From Nocardioides guangzhouensis (GTDB lineage: Bacteria; Actinomycetota; Actinomycetes; Propionibacteriales; Nocardioidaceae), in contig NZ_SDKM01000004.1 in NCBI RefSeq assembly GCF_004519545.1, positions 1 through 64,000 of the forward strand: DNA of 64,000 nt, in the 5' to 3' direction. The translations under genes were made by a program, and so were the position numbers. The notes under the pieces are model-generated. The model was given only the letters and a program-made list of their open reading frames with translations. It had not been told where the DNA came from and made no database searches. Position 1 is the first letter of the stretch; every line of letters begins with the position of its first letter. Of this stretch, positions 51,858-60,656 are shown piece by piece.

Positions 51858-54800
51858 GCCGGGTCCTCGTCCCGGCGCCGGCCGCGGACCAGTGCCACGG
51901 CTCCGACGAGCACCGCCAGCAGCCCGAGCCCGGCCAGGCCGGCCGTCGGCCCACCGGTGTTCGGCAGCAGCCCGCCCTTCGGGGTCGAGCCGCCCTGCGG
52001 TGTGTTCCCGGCCTCGGGCGAGCTCACGGTGGTGCCGTGCGGCTTGTCGTGGTCCGGCTGGTCCTCGTTCGGCTCCTCCGGCGTCTCGCCGGGCTCGGTC
52101 ACGATGGTGGTCTTCTCCGCCGGGACTCTCACGCTGTCGGGCTCGCTGGTGCATCCGTCCGGCCCGCAGCCGCCGGCACCGGTCGGCGTACCGACCGCCC
52201 AGGCGACGTTGGTGATCGTGCCGGTGCCGAGGTCGGCGTCGGTCACCAGGTGGTCGGCGGTGCAGGACATCGACTCGCCGGGTGCCAGCGTGGTGGCCGG
52301 GCAGGCGACCGCGCCGGCGCCGAGCATCGGGTCGTCGACGGCCACCCCGGCCATCGTGACGGTTCCGGTGTTGGTCACCTCGAACGCGTAGTCGATCCGC
52401 TCGCCGGCGTCCGCCCGGTCGTCGCCGTCGCGGTCGCGCAGGGTCGCCGACTTGTCGATGGCCAGGCCGGCCGTTGCATCGGCGGGCAGCGTCTCGGTCG
52501 ACTCGTTCGAGGTCACCCGCGGCGAGGCCGTGCCGTTGGCGCCGGCGCGCGCCGCCGTGGCGACCGCCGTGTTGACCACCTCACCGGCGTCCACGTCGGC
52601 CTGGGTGACGACGGAGGAGCCGGTGCAGGTGACCGCGGCCCCCGGGGGCAGCGAGCCGGCCGGGCAGTCCACGGACGGGACCCGCGGGTCGTCGACCGCG
52701 ACGCCGGTCAGCGTGACCGTGCCGGTGTTGCGGACCTCGAAGGAGTAGTCGACGGTCTCGCCCGCGTCCGCCCGGCCGTCGCCGTCTCCCCCCATGTCCG
52801 CGGAGTCGACCAGGACACCCGTCTTCAGCAGGGCGAGGCCGTCGGCGGCGTCCGCCGCCACCTCGGCGTCGGACGGACCGCTGGTCGCGGACTCGTCGCC
52901 GGGAGCCACCGCGGAGGCGGTCGCGACGTTCCGGACGACGCCCGCGTCGACGTCGGCCTGGGTGACGGCGTACGACGCGGCGCAGGTCACCGTGCCACCC
53001 GGCAGCAGGTCACCGACCGGGCAGCTCACGGCCACCGGGACCGCGGCCAGCATCGGGTCGTCGACGACGACACCGTGCAGGGTGGTGGTGCCGTCGTTGC
53101 GCACGGCGAACGCGTAGTCGACGCGTTCGCCGGCGTCGGCGAGGCCGTCCCCGTCACCGCCGGAGGCGGCCGAGTCGGCGAGCTCGCCGCTCTTCACCAG
53201 CGACACCGCGGACCGGGTGTCGGTGGACGTGTGGGTGGTGTCCGGCTGCGAGTCGACCCCCGGCGAGCCCGCAGCCGGCACCCCCGAGGCGGAGGCGGCA
53301 TTGGCCACCTCACCCCGGTCCACGTCGGCCTGCCTCACCGTGTAGGCGGCCGAGCACTCGAGAGAACGTCCGGGCGCCAGCACGACGTCCGGGCAGGAGA
53401 CCACGACCGGCACGGGCAGCCCGGCCAGCATCGGGTCGTCGACGGTCACGCCGGACACGGACACGGCGCCGTCGTTGGTCACCACGAAGGTGTAGTCGAT
53501 CCGCTCGCCGGCGTCGGCCAGGCCGTCACCGTCTCCCCCGTCGGCGACGGAGTCCGCGAGCGTCGCCCGCTTGTCGATCGACAGCGCCGCGTGGGTGTCG
53601 GCGGACACGTCGGTGGCGGACTCGGTGGAGCCGACCCGGCCGGCGTGCGGCGTCACCGCGGACGCCGTCGCGGTGTTGACGATCGAGCCGTGGTCGACGT
53701 CGGCCTGGGTCACGACGTACGACGCCGTGCAGGTCACGCTTTCTCCGGGGAGCACGGGGTCGGCCGGGCAGGACACAGCCACCGGGACCCCGGCCAGCAT
53801 CGGGTCGTCGACGACGACACCGTGCAGGGTGACGTTGCCGTCGTTGGTGACCACGAAGCGGTAGTCGACGGTCTCGCCGACGTCGGCCTTGCCGTCGCCG
53901 TCGCCGTCGCGCAGGTCGGCGAGCTTCGCCAGGTCCACCGCCGCGGCGTCGTCCGCGGGCAGCGTCTCGGTGGACTCGCCCGAGGTCACCTCGGTGTCGC
54001 CGGGTCCGGTGGCCGTGGCGGTCGCGGTGTTGACCACGGAGCCGGAGTCGACGTCAGCCCGGGTCACGGCCAGGGAGCCGGTGCAGGTGACGGTGGCGCC
54101 GGGCTCCAGGTCACCGGTCGGGCAGGCCACGGAGGCGATGCGCGGGTCGTCGACGTGGACGTCGGTGAGCGTGACCGTGCCGGTGTTGGTGACCGCGAGC
54201 TGGTAGTCGACGGTCTCGTCCACGTCGGCCAGGCCGTCGCCGTCACCGGCGGGCGCGGCGTCGGCCACGGTGCCGGTCTTCAGCACGGCGAGGCCGGAGG
54301 TGGCGTCGGCGAGGACCTCGTCGTCGGACGGCACGCTCCCGACGCGCGGGCCGGTCGGCGGCGCCGCGGTCGCGGTGGCCACGTTGCGGACCGCGCCGGC
54401 GTCGACGTCGGCCTGGGTCACGACGTACGACGCCGTGCAGGTGACACTCTTCGCTGGCAGCACGTCGCCGGCCGGGCACGAGACGGTCGCCGGCACGGCG
54501 GCCAGCTTCGGGTCGTCGACGGCGACGGCGTGGAGCGTGGTGGTGCCGCCGTTGGTCACGACGAACCTGTAGGTCACGGTCTCGCCCGCGTCGGCCAGCC
54601 CGTCGCCGTCTCCGCCGGCAGCGACGTCGTCGAGCAGGGTGCCGGTCTTGGCGACGGACACCGCGGAGCGGGTGTCGGTGGGCAGCGTGTCGGTGGCCTC
54701 GTCGGACTCGACGGTCGCCGGGCCGGTGGCCGGGATCGCCGAGGCCGTGGCGGTGTTGTCGACGGAACCGTGGTCGACGTCGCCCCCCGTCACGACGTAC

Positions 54801-57800
54801 GACGCCGTGCAGGTGAGGCTCTTCCCGGGGCGGAGGTCGCCGGCGGGGCAGTCCACCGACGCCAGCCGCGGGTCGTCGACGGAGACGCCGTGCACCGTGG
54901 TGGTGCCGTCGTTGGTGACCGTGAACGTGTAGCCGACGGTCTCGCCGGCGTCGGCCAGGCCGTCGCCGTCTCCCCCGTCGGCAGCGCTGTCAACGAGGTC
55001 GCCCTGCTTGACCAGCGAGAGCGCGGCCCGGCTGTCGGTGTCGACGTCGGCCTCGTCGCCGCCGGAGGTGACCTCGGCGCCGTCCGGGTCGGTCGCCGAC
55101 GCGGTCGCGGCGTTGTGCACGCTGCCCGCGTCGACGTCCGCCTGCGTCACGACGTACGACGCCGTGCAGGTGACGCTCTTCCCCGGCAGCACGTCGCCGG
55201 TCGGGCAGGTGACAGCGACCGGGACCGCGGCCAGCTTCGGGTCGTCGACGGTGACGTCGTGGACGGTGGTGGTGCCGTCGTTGGTGGCCGCGAAGGCGTA
55301 GGCCACGGTCTCGCCGGCGTCGGCCAGGTCGTCCCCGTCGGAGTCCAGGAGGGTCGCGGCCTTCTCGAGCGACACCACGGTGCGGTCGTCGGCGTCGATG
55401 CTGTCGGTGCTCTCCTCGGAGACCACCGGGTGGTCCTGCGGGTCCAGCGCGCCGGCGGTCGCGGTGTTGTCGACCGAGCCGTGGTCGACGTCGGCCTGGG
55501 TCACGAGGTACGACGCCGTGCAGGTGACGCTCGCCCCGGGCAGGACGTCGCCGGCGGGGCAGTCCACCGACGCGATCCGCGGGTCGTCCACGGAGACGCC
55601 GTGCAGGGTCGTGGTGCCGTCGTTGGTGACGGTGAAGGTGTAGTCGACGGTCTCGCCGGCGTCGGCAAGGCCGTCGCCGTCTCCCCCGTCGGCAGCGCTG
55701 TCGCGGAGGTCGCCGGACTTCACCACGGAGACCGCGGCGCGGGCGTCCGCGTCGACGCGGTCGCCGGACTCCTCCGAGGTGATCGTCGGCCGGCCGGTCG
55801 GTGTGCCGCTGGCGGTGGCCACGTTGACGACGGCTCCGCGGTCGACGTCGGCCTGGGTGACCAGCGCGGACCTCACGCAGGTGACCGAGGCGCCGGGCGC
55901 GACGGTCGTGACGAGGCAGATGACCGGGCCGAGGGACGGGTCGTCGATGGAGACGTCGTGCAGGGTCGCCTTGCCGTCGTTGACGACCTGGAAGGTCCAG
56001 GTGACGGTCTCGCCGACGTCGGCCTTGCCGTCGCCGTCGCCGCCGTTGACCGCGTCGTCCACGAGGGTGCCGGTCTTCACGAGCCGGATCGCGGTCGGGG
56101 TGTCCGTCGGGGTGACGGTGTCGTCGGGGGCCGAGGTCACCGTGCTGCCGTCGGGGTCCAGCGCGGCGGCGGTGGCCACGTTGGTGACCGAGCCGTTGTC
56201 GACGTCGTCGGCGTTGACGACGTAGTCCTTCGTGCAGGTCACGTGGTCGCCGGGCGCGAAGGTGCCGGCCGGACAGGTGACCGCGCCAAGGGTCGGGTCG
56301 TCGACAGTCGCGCCGTGCAGCGAGTCGTGGCCGGTGTTGGTGACCGTGAAGACGAAGCGGATGGTCTCGCCCTCGTCGGCGAACCCGTCGCCGTCGGTGT
56401 CCTCGAGCTCGGCCCGCTTGTCGAGCCCGACGGCGGAGGCGTCGTCGGCGGGCAGCGAGTGGGTGGCCTCGTTGGAGCCGGCGGTCACGCCGTTCGGGCC
56501 CTCCGCGGTCGCGGTGGCGGCGTTGTCGACCGAGCCGTGGTCGACGTCGGCCTGGGTGACGGCGTACGTCGCGGTGCACTGCGCGGAGCCGCCGACCGGG
56601 ACCGGGGTGGCCGGGCAGGAGACGGCTCCCACCTTGGGGTCGATGACGTCGAGGCCGCTCAGGGGAGCGTTGCCGTCGTTGCGCAGCGTGAAGGTGTAGG
56701 TGATCACCTCGCCGACGTCCGCGAGGGTGTCGCCGTCGCGGTCGGCCAGGGTGCCGGCCTTGGTCAGGTGCGAGGCGAGCGCGATCTCGACGTCGCGGAA
56801 GGTGCGGGTCGGCAGCACGGTGCCGGCGTTCCCGGCGTTGACCGTGACCGGTGAGGAGTACGGCGCGGCCGGGAGCAGGTAGTTCGGCGGCGGCGTGACC
56901 TCCTCCCAGTAGAACGTGCCGAAGCCGAGCGAGTCGACCGAGCAGGTGCCGTCGGCGGCGGTCTCGCAGCTGCCGGCCGCGCTGTCGCCGGCGGACGGGC
57001 CGGCCACGCCGTCGGAGTCGCGCCACAGGCGCATGCGGGCGTCGGCGAGCGGGCGCCCGTCGGCGTCGTCGACCTTGGTGACCGACAGGCGGCTGGGCCG
57101 GCGCGGGTCGGCGACGGCGACCGTCGGGTTCAGGGACGCCGCGTCGACGGTGACCAGGCGCGGCAGGTCCGGGTCGACCAGGTAGCCGGTCGGCGGCACG
57201 GTCTCCTCGACCCAGTACGTCCCCCAGGTCAGGTTGCCGAACGTCAGGGCGCCGCCGGTGCTCACGGCCGGCGAGCCGATCGGGGTGTCCGCCCCGGAGA
57301 GCGCGCCGTCACCGTTGTCGCGCCACAGCCGGAAGGTCGCGGCGAGAGGGTCGCCGCTGACCGCGTCGGTCTTGGTGACGACGACCGAGCCCTTCTTCCG
57401 CGGGTCGGAGAACGCGGCCACGGTCGGGTTCGGGGCGGCCTGGGTGACGCTGAACGTCTTGGGGTTGCCCGAGGCGGGCAGGTCGTAGCCGGTCGGCGGG
57501 ACGGTCTCCCGGACGGCGTACGTGCCGGTGGGCAGGCCGGTGACGGTGACCGCACCGGCGGCCGGGTCGGTGTCGCGACTTCCGTTGTCGACGACCGTGA
57601 TCGGCGTGGCCACCATGGTCTGCGCGGCGCCGCCGGTGCCGGTCACGCTGAACGTGGCGCCGCCCACCTTGTCCTGGTTGGTGTCATCGACCTTGGTCCA
57701 GCTCGCGGAGCCCAGCGTGTTCACCACCGGGACCGTGGTGGTGCTGCCGGCGGTGACGGTGGCCGCGATCGGGGCCGAGGAGTAGAGGTAGCCGGTCGGC

Positions 57801-58828
57801 GGGGCGGTCTCGGTGACGGTGTAGCTGCCGGGCTTCGCGCTGGTGAAGGCGATGGTGCCGTCGGCGCTGCCGTCGGGGTCGTTGGCGCCGCCGTCGGTGA
57901 CGGTCAGCGTCACCGGCGTCGCCGCCACCGGGTTCGGGCTGATCGAGAACGCGGCGCCGGGTAGCGCGGCTCCGGAACCGTCCTTCTTCTGGATGCTCAG
58001 GCTGCCGCAGCTGGTGGGGATGCCGAGGCTGGCCGGCTTGATGTAGTCCTTGAGCGTCGAGGTGATCGAGGCACTCGAACGTGACCGGATGTTCAGCGAG
58101 GTGACCGGGAGCCCCGGGCACCCAGAGGCCTGGCCCAGGGCGCTGGTGATGTCGATGGAGATCTCGGCGAAGCGGCCCGGCTCGAGCGCGTTGCCGTCGA
58201 CGTCGGTGACGGCGCCGGAGTTCGCGGCACGCGTGACCACCGCGGCGGCGGACGGCGACAGCGCCCATGCCGAGCCGCTCCACTGGTAGACACCTCCGAC
58301 GCTGACGAACGTCCCCCCGTTCTGCTGGACGTCGATCAGGATGTCGCCGACCTGCCGGTCGGGGACGGAGACCCCGTTGCGGTTGACCTTGTTGGGGCGG
58401 GCGTTGAACTCGATGTTGAAGGCCGTCGTGCCGCCCGCGTCGGCCCGTTCGAACCCGACGAACGCCCACTGGTGCCCGCCGACGACGCGGCCGTAGCCGT
58501 AGATGTCGCCGAGGTCGTTGGCGCTCGGGGTCACCTGACCCGTCACGAGGTCCCAGTTGTCGGGATCCTCCTCCTTCGACGTCGAGCCGGACTTGAAGCC
58601 GTCGTCGCTGGCGACCGACACGACGTCGCGCATCGCCGGCTGCCCGGGCACGTTCGACCAGTCGAGGGCCCCCGAGGCCGTCAGGTCGCCGTCGATCTCG
58701 AAGCCGCCGTCGACCGCGGCCGACGCCGGAGACGCTCCCAGCAGGGGTGCGGAGACGACGACGAGCGCGAGCACGACCAGCAGCCGGGCCGCGAAGCCGA
58801 CGGAGCGCGAGGGTGCCTGAGTGGACAC
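51854..58828 (-). CDS. Giant LPNTG-anchored surface protein with SpaA-like and 13 DUF11 repeats
   Basis: 2,324 residues. Signal peptide 1-37 (RLLVVLALVVVSAPLLGASPASA), a unique N-terminal domain (about 38-290) and about four SpaA/prealbumin-like modules (about 290-680; for example SIQKKDGSGAALPGAAFSI, SVTKVDDADGRPLADARM). Thirteen DUF11 repeats of about 118 residues follow (about 685-2213), each with DGDGxADxGE, VTNDGTTTLHGVxVDDP and TQADVDxGSVxNTATA. A charged linker, sorting signal LLPNTGG (about 2285), membrane helix and RGRRRDEDPA tail end it. The GTG at 58828 has GGAAGG 6 nt upstream. It should be sortase-anchored, but no sortase gene is in the window. Adhesion or sheath function is inferred. 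Confidence 0.88.
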   Translation of the reverse strand: MSTQAPSRSVGFAARLLVVLALVVVSAPLLGASPASAAVDGGFEIDGDLTASGALDWSNVPGQPAMRDVVSVASDDGFKSGSTSKEEDPDNWDLVTGQVTPSANDLGDIYGYGRVVGGHQWAFVGFERADAGGTTAFNIEFNARPNKVNRNGVSVPDRQVGDILIDVQQNGGTFVSVGGVYQWSGSAWALSPSAAAVVTRAANSGAVTDVDGNALEPGRFAEISIDITSALGQASGCPGLPVTSLNIRSRSSASITSTLKDYIKPASLGIPTSCGSLSIQKKDGSGAALPGAAFSISPNPVAATPVTLTVTDGGANDPDGSADGTIAFTSAKPGSYTVTETAPPTGYLYSSAPIAATVTAGSTTTVPVVNTLGSASWTKVDDTNQDKVGGATFSVTGTGGAAQTMVATPITVVDNGSRDTDPAAGAVTVTGLPTGTYAVRETVPPTGYDLPASGNPKTFSVTQAAPNPTVAAFSDPRKKGSVVVTKTDAVSGDPLAATFRLWRDNGDGALSGADTPIGSPAVSTGGALTFGNLTWGTYWVEETVPPTGYLVDPDLPRLVTVDAASLNPTVAVADPRRPSRLSVTKVDDADGRPLADARMRLWRDSDGVAGPSAGDSAAGSCETAADGTCSVDSLGFGTFYWEEVTPPPNYLLPAAPYSSPVTVNAGNAGTVLPTRTFRDVEIALASHLTKAGTLADRDGDTLADVGEVITYTFTLRNDGNAPLSGLDVIDPKVGAVSCPATPVPVGGSAQCTATYAVTQADVDHGSVDNAATATAEGPNGVTAGSNEATHSLPADDASAVGLDKRAELEDTDGDGFADEGETIRFVFTVTNTGHDSLHGATVDDPTLGAVTCPAGTFAPGDHVTCTKDYVVNADDVDNGSVTNVATAAALDPDGSTVTSAPDDTVTPTDTPTAIRLVKTGTLVDDAVNGGDGDGKADVGETVTWTFQVVNDGKATLHDVSIDDPSLGPVICLVTTVAPGASVTCVRSALVTQADVDRGAVVNVATASGTPTGRPTITSEESGDRVDADARAAVSVVKSGDLRDSAADGGDGDGLADAGETVDYTFTVTNDGTTTLHGVSVDDPRIASVDCPAGDVLPGASVTCTASYLVTQADVDHGSVDNTATAGALDPQDHPVVSEESTDSIDADDRTVVSLEKAATLLDSDGDDLADAGETVAYAFAATNDGTTTVHDVTVDDPKLAAVPVAVTCPTGDVLPGKSVTCTASYVVTQADVDAGSVHNAATASATDPDGAEVTSGGDEADVDTDSRAALSLVKQGDLVDSAADGGDGDGLADAGETVGYTFTVTNDGTTTVHGVSVDDPRLASVDCPAGDLRPGKSLTCTASYVVTGGDVDHGSVDNTATASAIPATGPATVESDEATDTLPTDTRSAVSVAKTGTLLDDVAAGGDGDGLADAGETVTYRFVVTNGGTTTLHAVAVDDPKLAAVPATVSCPAGDVLPAKSVTCTASYVVTQADVDAGAVRNVATATAAPPTGPRVGSVPSDDEVLADATSGLAVLKTGTVADAAPAGDGDGLADVDETVDYQLAVTNTGTVTLTDVHVDDPRIASVACPTGDLEPGATVTCTGSLAVTRADVDSGSVVNTATATATGPGDTEVTSGESTETLPADDAAAVDLAKLADLRDGDGDGKADVGETVDYRFVVTNDGNVTLHGVVVDDPMLAGVPVAVSCPADPVLPGESVTCTASYVVTQADVDHGSIVNTATASAVTPHAGRVGSTESATDVSADTHAALSIDKRATLADSVADGGDGDGLADAGERIDYTFVVTNDGAVSVSGVTVDDPMLAGLPVPVVVSCPDVVLAPGRSLECSAAYTVRQADVDRGEVANAASASGVPAAGSPGVDSQPDTTHTSTDTRSAVSLVKSGELADSAASGGDGDGLADAGERVDYAFAVRNDGTTTLHGVVVDDPMLAAVPVAVSCPVGDLLPGGTVTCAASYAVTQADVDAGVVRNVATASAVAPGDESATSGPSDAEVAADAADGLALLKTGVLVDSADMGGDGDGRADAGETVDYSFEVRNTGTVTLTGVAVDDPRVPSVDCPAGSLPPGAAVTCTGSSVVTQADVDAGEVVNTAVATAARAGANGTASPRVTSNESTETLPADATAGLAIDKSATLRDRDGDDRADAGERIDYAFEVTNTGTVTMAGVAVDDPMLGAGAVACPATTLAPGESMSCTADHLVTDADLGTGTITNVAWAVGTPTGAGGCGPDGCTSEPDSVRVPAEKTTIVTEPGETPEEPNEDQPDHDKPHGTTVSSPEAGNTPQGGSTPKGGLLPNTGGPTAGLAGLGLLAVLVGAVALVRGRRRDEDPA
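52190..56772. repeat. Thirteen tandem ~350-bp coding repeats
   Basis: The DUF11 segment of the giant gene is thirteen in-frame tandem repeats with an average period near 353 bp. Several neighbours share long near-identical stretches, for example the VTQADVD and DPxLAxV segments. Such arrays can recombine and change copy number, and are prone to assembly collapse. Confidence 0.85.
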
Positions 58829-58956
58829 AGGGAGCCTTCCCACCAGGGTGGCCGACCCCCCGCCGGCCACCGGTGCTCAGCACCGTAGGAGGGGTCGACG
58901 GGGCGACCCGCCGGGTGTTACCGGGTTGTGGGGGCCCCGTGGTCACACCCTTCCCG

Positions 58957-59733
58957 TCACGTGTTGCGGCGGTAGACCTGCTCCAGTCCCAGGAGGGTCA
59001 GCCACGGCGCGTGGTGGGTGAAGACCGCGCACTCGTCGTACACCAGCGGGGCGAGGTGGCCGGTGGCCACGACCGTCACCGAGGCGAGGTCCGTGCCGAG
59101 CTCGGCGACCATCCGACGGACCAGGCCGTCGACCTGGCTGGCGAACCCGAAGAGCATCCCCGACTGGACCGCCTCGACGGTGTTCTTGGCGATCACGGTG
59201 CGCGGCCGGAGCAGCTCCACCTTGCGGAGCTGGGCACCCCGGCGCCCGAGCGCTTCGAGCGAGATCTCGATGCCCGGGGCGATCGCCCCCCCGACGTACT
59301 GGCCCGCGGCGCTGACCACGTCGAACGTCGTGGCCGTGCCGAAGTCGACCACGATGGTCGGCCCGTCGAAGAGCGTGGCGGCCGCGAGGGCGTTGACGAT
59401 CCGGTCGGCACCGACCTCGCGGGGGTTGTCCATGAGGACCGGGACGCCGGTGCGGATGCCGGGCTCCACCACCACCGCGTGGACGTCACCGAAGTGGGTG
59501 GCGAGCATCTCGCGCCACTCGTGCAGCACCGCGGGGACCGTCGAGCAGACCGCGATCCCGTCGACGTCCGCGCCGGCCCCGGCGTCGCGGAGCAGGCCGC
59601 GGACCAGCACCGCCCACTCGTCGGCGGTACGACGCTCGTCGGTCGCCACCCGCCAGTGCGCGCGCACCTCACCGTCGTCGAGGAGGCCGAGCACCGTGTG
59701 GCTGTTGCCGATGTCGGCGGCGAGCAGCGTCAT
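58957..59733 (-). CDS. coaX: Type III pantothenate kinase
   Basis: A 258-residue ASKHA-fold kinase for the first step of coenzyme A synthesis. The phosphate loop is LAADIGNSHTVLG (D7), with VGADRIVNALAA and VVDFGTATTFD as the substrate and ATP motifs, and a closing ATGHLAPLVYDE. The ATG overlaps the nadC stop (ATGA). The location beside panC and panD places pantothenate synthesis and its phosphorylation close together. Confidence 0.95.
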   Translation of the reverse strand: MTLLAADIGNSHTVLGLLDDGEVRAHWRVATDERRTADEWAVLVRGLLRDAGAGADVDGIAVCSTVPAVLHEWREMLATHFGDVHAVVVEPGIRTGVPVLMDNPREVGADRIVNALAAATLFDGPTIVVDFGTATTFDVVSAAGQYVGGAIAPGIEISLEALGRRGAQLRKVELLRPRTVIAKNTVEAVQSGMLFGFASQVDGLVRRMVAELGTDLASVTVVATGHLAPLVYDECAVFTHHAPWLTLLGLEQVYRRNT

Positions 59734-60656
59734 CGGGACTCCTGGAGGTCCAGCCCGAGGTCGAGGACGCGGACCGAGTGGGTGAGGGCGCCGACCGACA
59801 CGAAGTCGACGCCGGTCTCCCCCACCTCGCGGGCCCGGTCGAGGGTGAGGCCGCCCGAGGCCTCGAGGGTGGCGCGGCCGGCGGTGATCCGCACCGCCTC
59901 GGCCATGGTCGCGGTGTCCATGTTGTCGAGCAGGATGCGGTTGCAGCCGGCGTCGAGCAGCGCGCGCAGCTGGTCGAGGTCGGTGACCTCCACCTCGACC
60001 GGGAGGTCGGGGTACAGCTCCCGGACCGCGGTGTACGCCGGCACCACGCCGCCGGCGGCGACCACGTGGTTGTCCTTCACCATCGCCATGTCGGAGAGGC
60101 TGAACCGGTGGTTCACGCCGCCCCCGCACCGGACGGCGTACTTCTGCAGGGCCCGCCAGCCGGGCAGGGTCTTGCGGGTGTCGAGAACCTGCGCACCGGT
60201 GCCGTCGAGCGCGGCCACCCAGTGTGCGGTCGCGGTGGCGACGCCGGAGAGGTGGGAGGCGAAGTTCAGTGCGGTCCGCTCGGCGACCAGCAACCCGCGG
60301 ATCGGGCCGCGGACCACCATCACGACGTCGCCGGCGGCGACCTTCGTGCCGTCGGGGACCCGGCCGCCGACCTCGACGTCGTCGCCGAGGACGTAGGCGA
60401 ACACGAGGGCGGCGACACCGAGGCCCGCCACCACACCGGGCTCGCGGGCGGCCATGACCGCCTCGCCCATGACGGTCCCGCCGATCGTGGCCCGGCTGCT
60501 CACGTCGCCCCGGTCGCCGGGGAGGTCCTCGGCCAGCGCGTCGGCGATCTGGCCGAGCACCCGGCGCGGGTCGAGGCCGGCGGAGGACAGCTCGTCGACC
60601 AGCGCGGCCGGCAGGGCGTCGTACGGCGTGGCGGCGATGCCGGGCGGGGTGCTCAC
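59730..60656 (-). CDS. nadC: Nicotinate-nucleotide pyrophosphorylase (carboxylating)
   Basis: A 308-residue enzyme that converts quinolinate and PRPP to nicotinate mononucleotide. Signatures are EDLPGDRGDVSS, LNFASHLSGVAT, LDTRKTLPGWRALQKYAVRCGGGVNHR, DMAMVKDNHV and the phosphate-binding EASGGLTLDR. The GTG start overlaps the nadB stop by 4 bp, and its own stop overlaps coaX. Confidence 0.96.
   Translation of the reverse strand: MSTPPGIAATPYDALPAALVDELSSAGLDPRRVLGQIADALAEDLPGDRGDVSSRATIGGTVMGEAVMAAREPGVVAGLGVAALVFAYVLGDDVEVGGRVPDGTKVAAGDVVMVVRGPIRGLLVAERTALNFASHLSGVATATAHWVAALDGTGAQVLDTRKTLPGWRALQKYAVRCGGGVNHRFSLSDMAMVKDNHVVAAGGVVPAYTAVRELYPDLPVEVEVTDLDQLRALLDAGCNRILLDNMDTATMAEAVRITAGRATLEASGGLTLDRAREVGETGVDFVSVGALTHSVRVLDLGLDLQESR

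Noticed and set aside
52037..56854. A 1,605-codon open frame on the plus strand, antisense to the DUF11 repeats
   Set aside because: It is a by-product of GC-rich tandem repeats: the antisense frame stays open because the repeat codons do. The minus-strand frame has a signal peptide, recognisable domains, a sorting signal and a ribosome-binding site.
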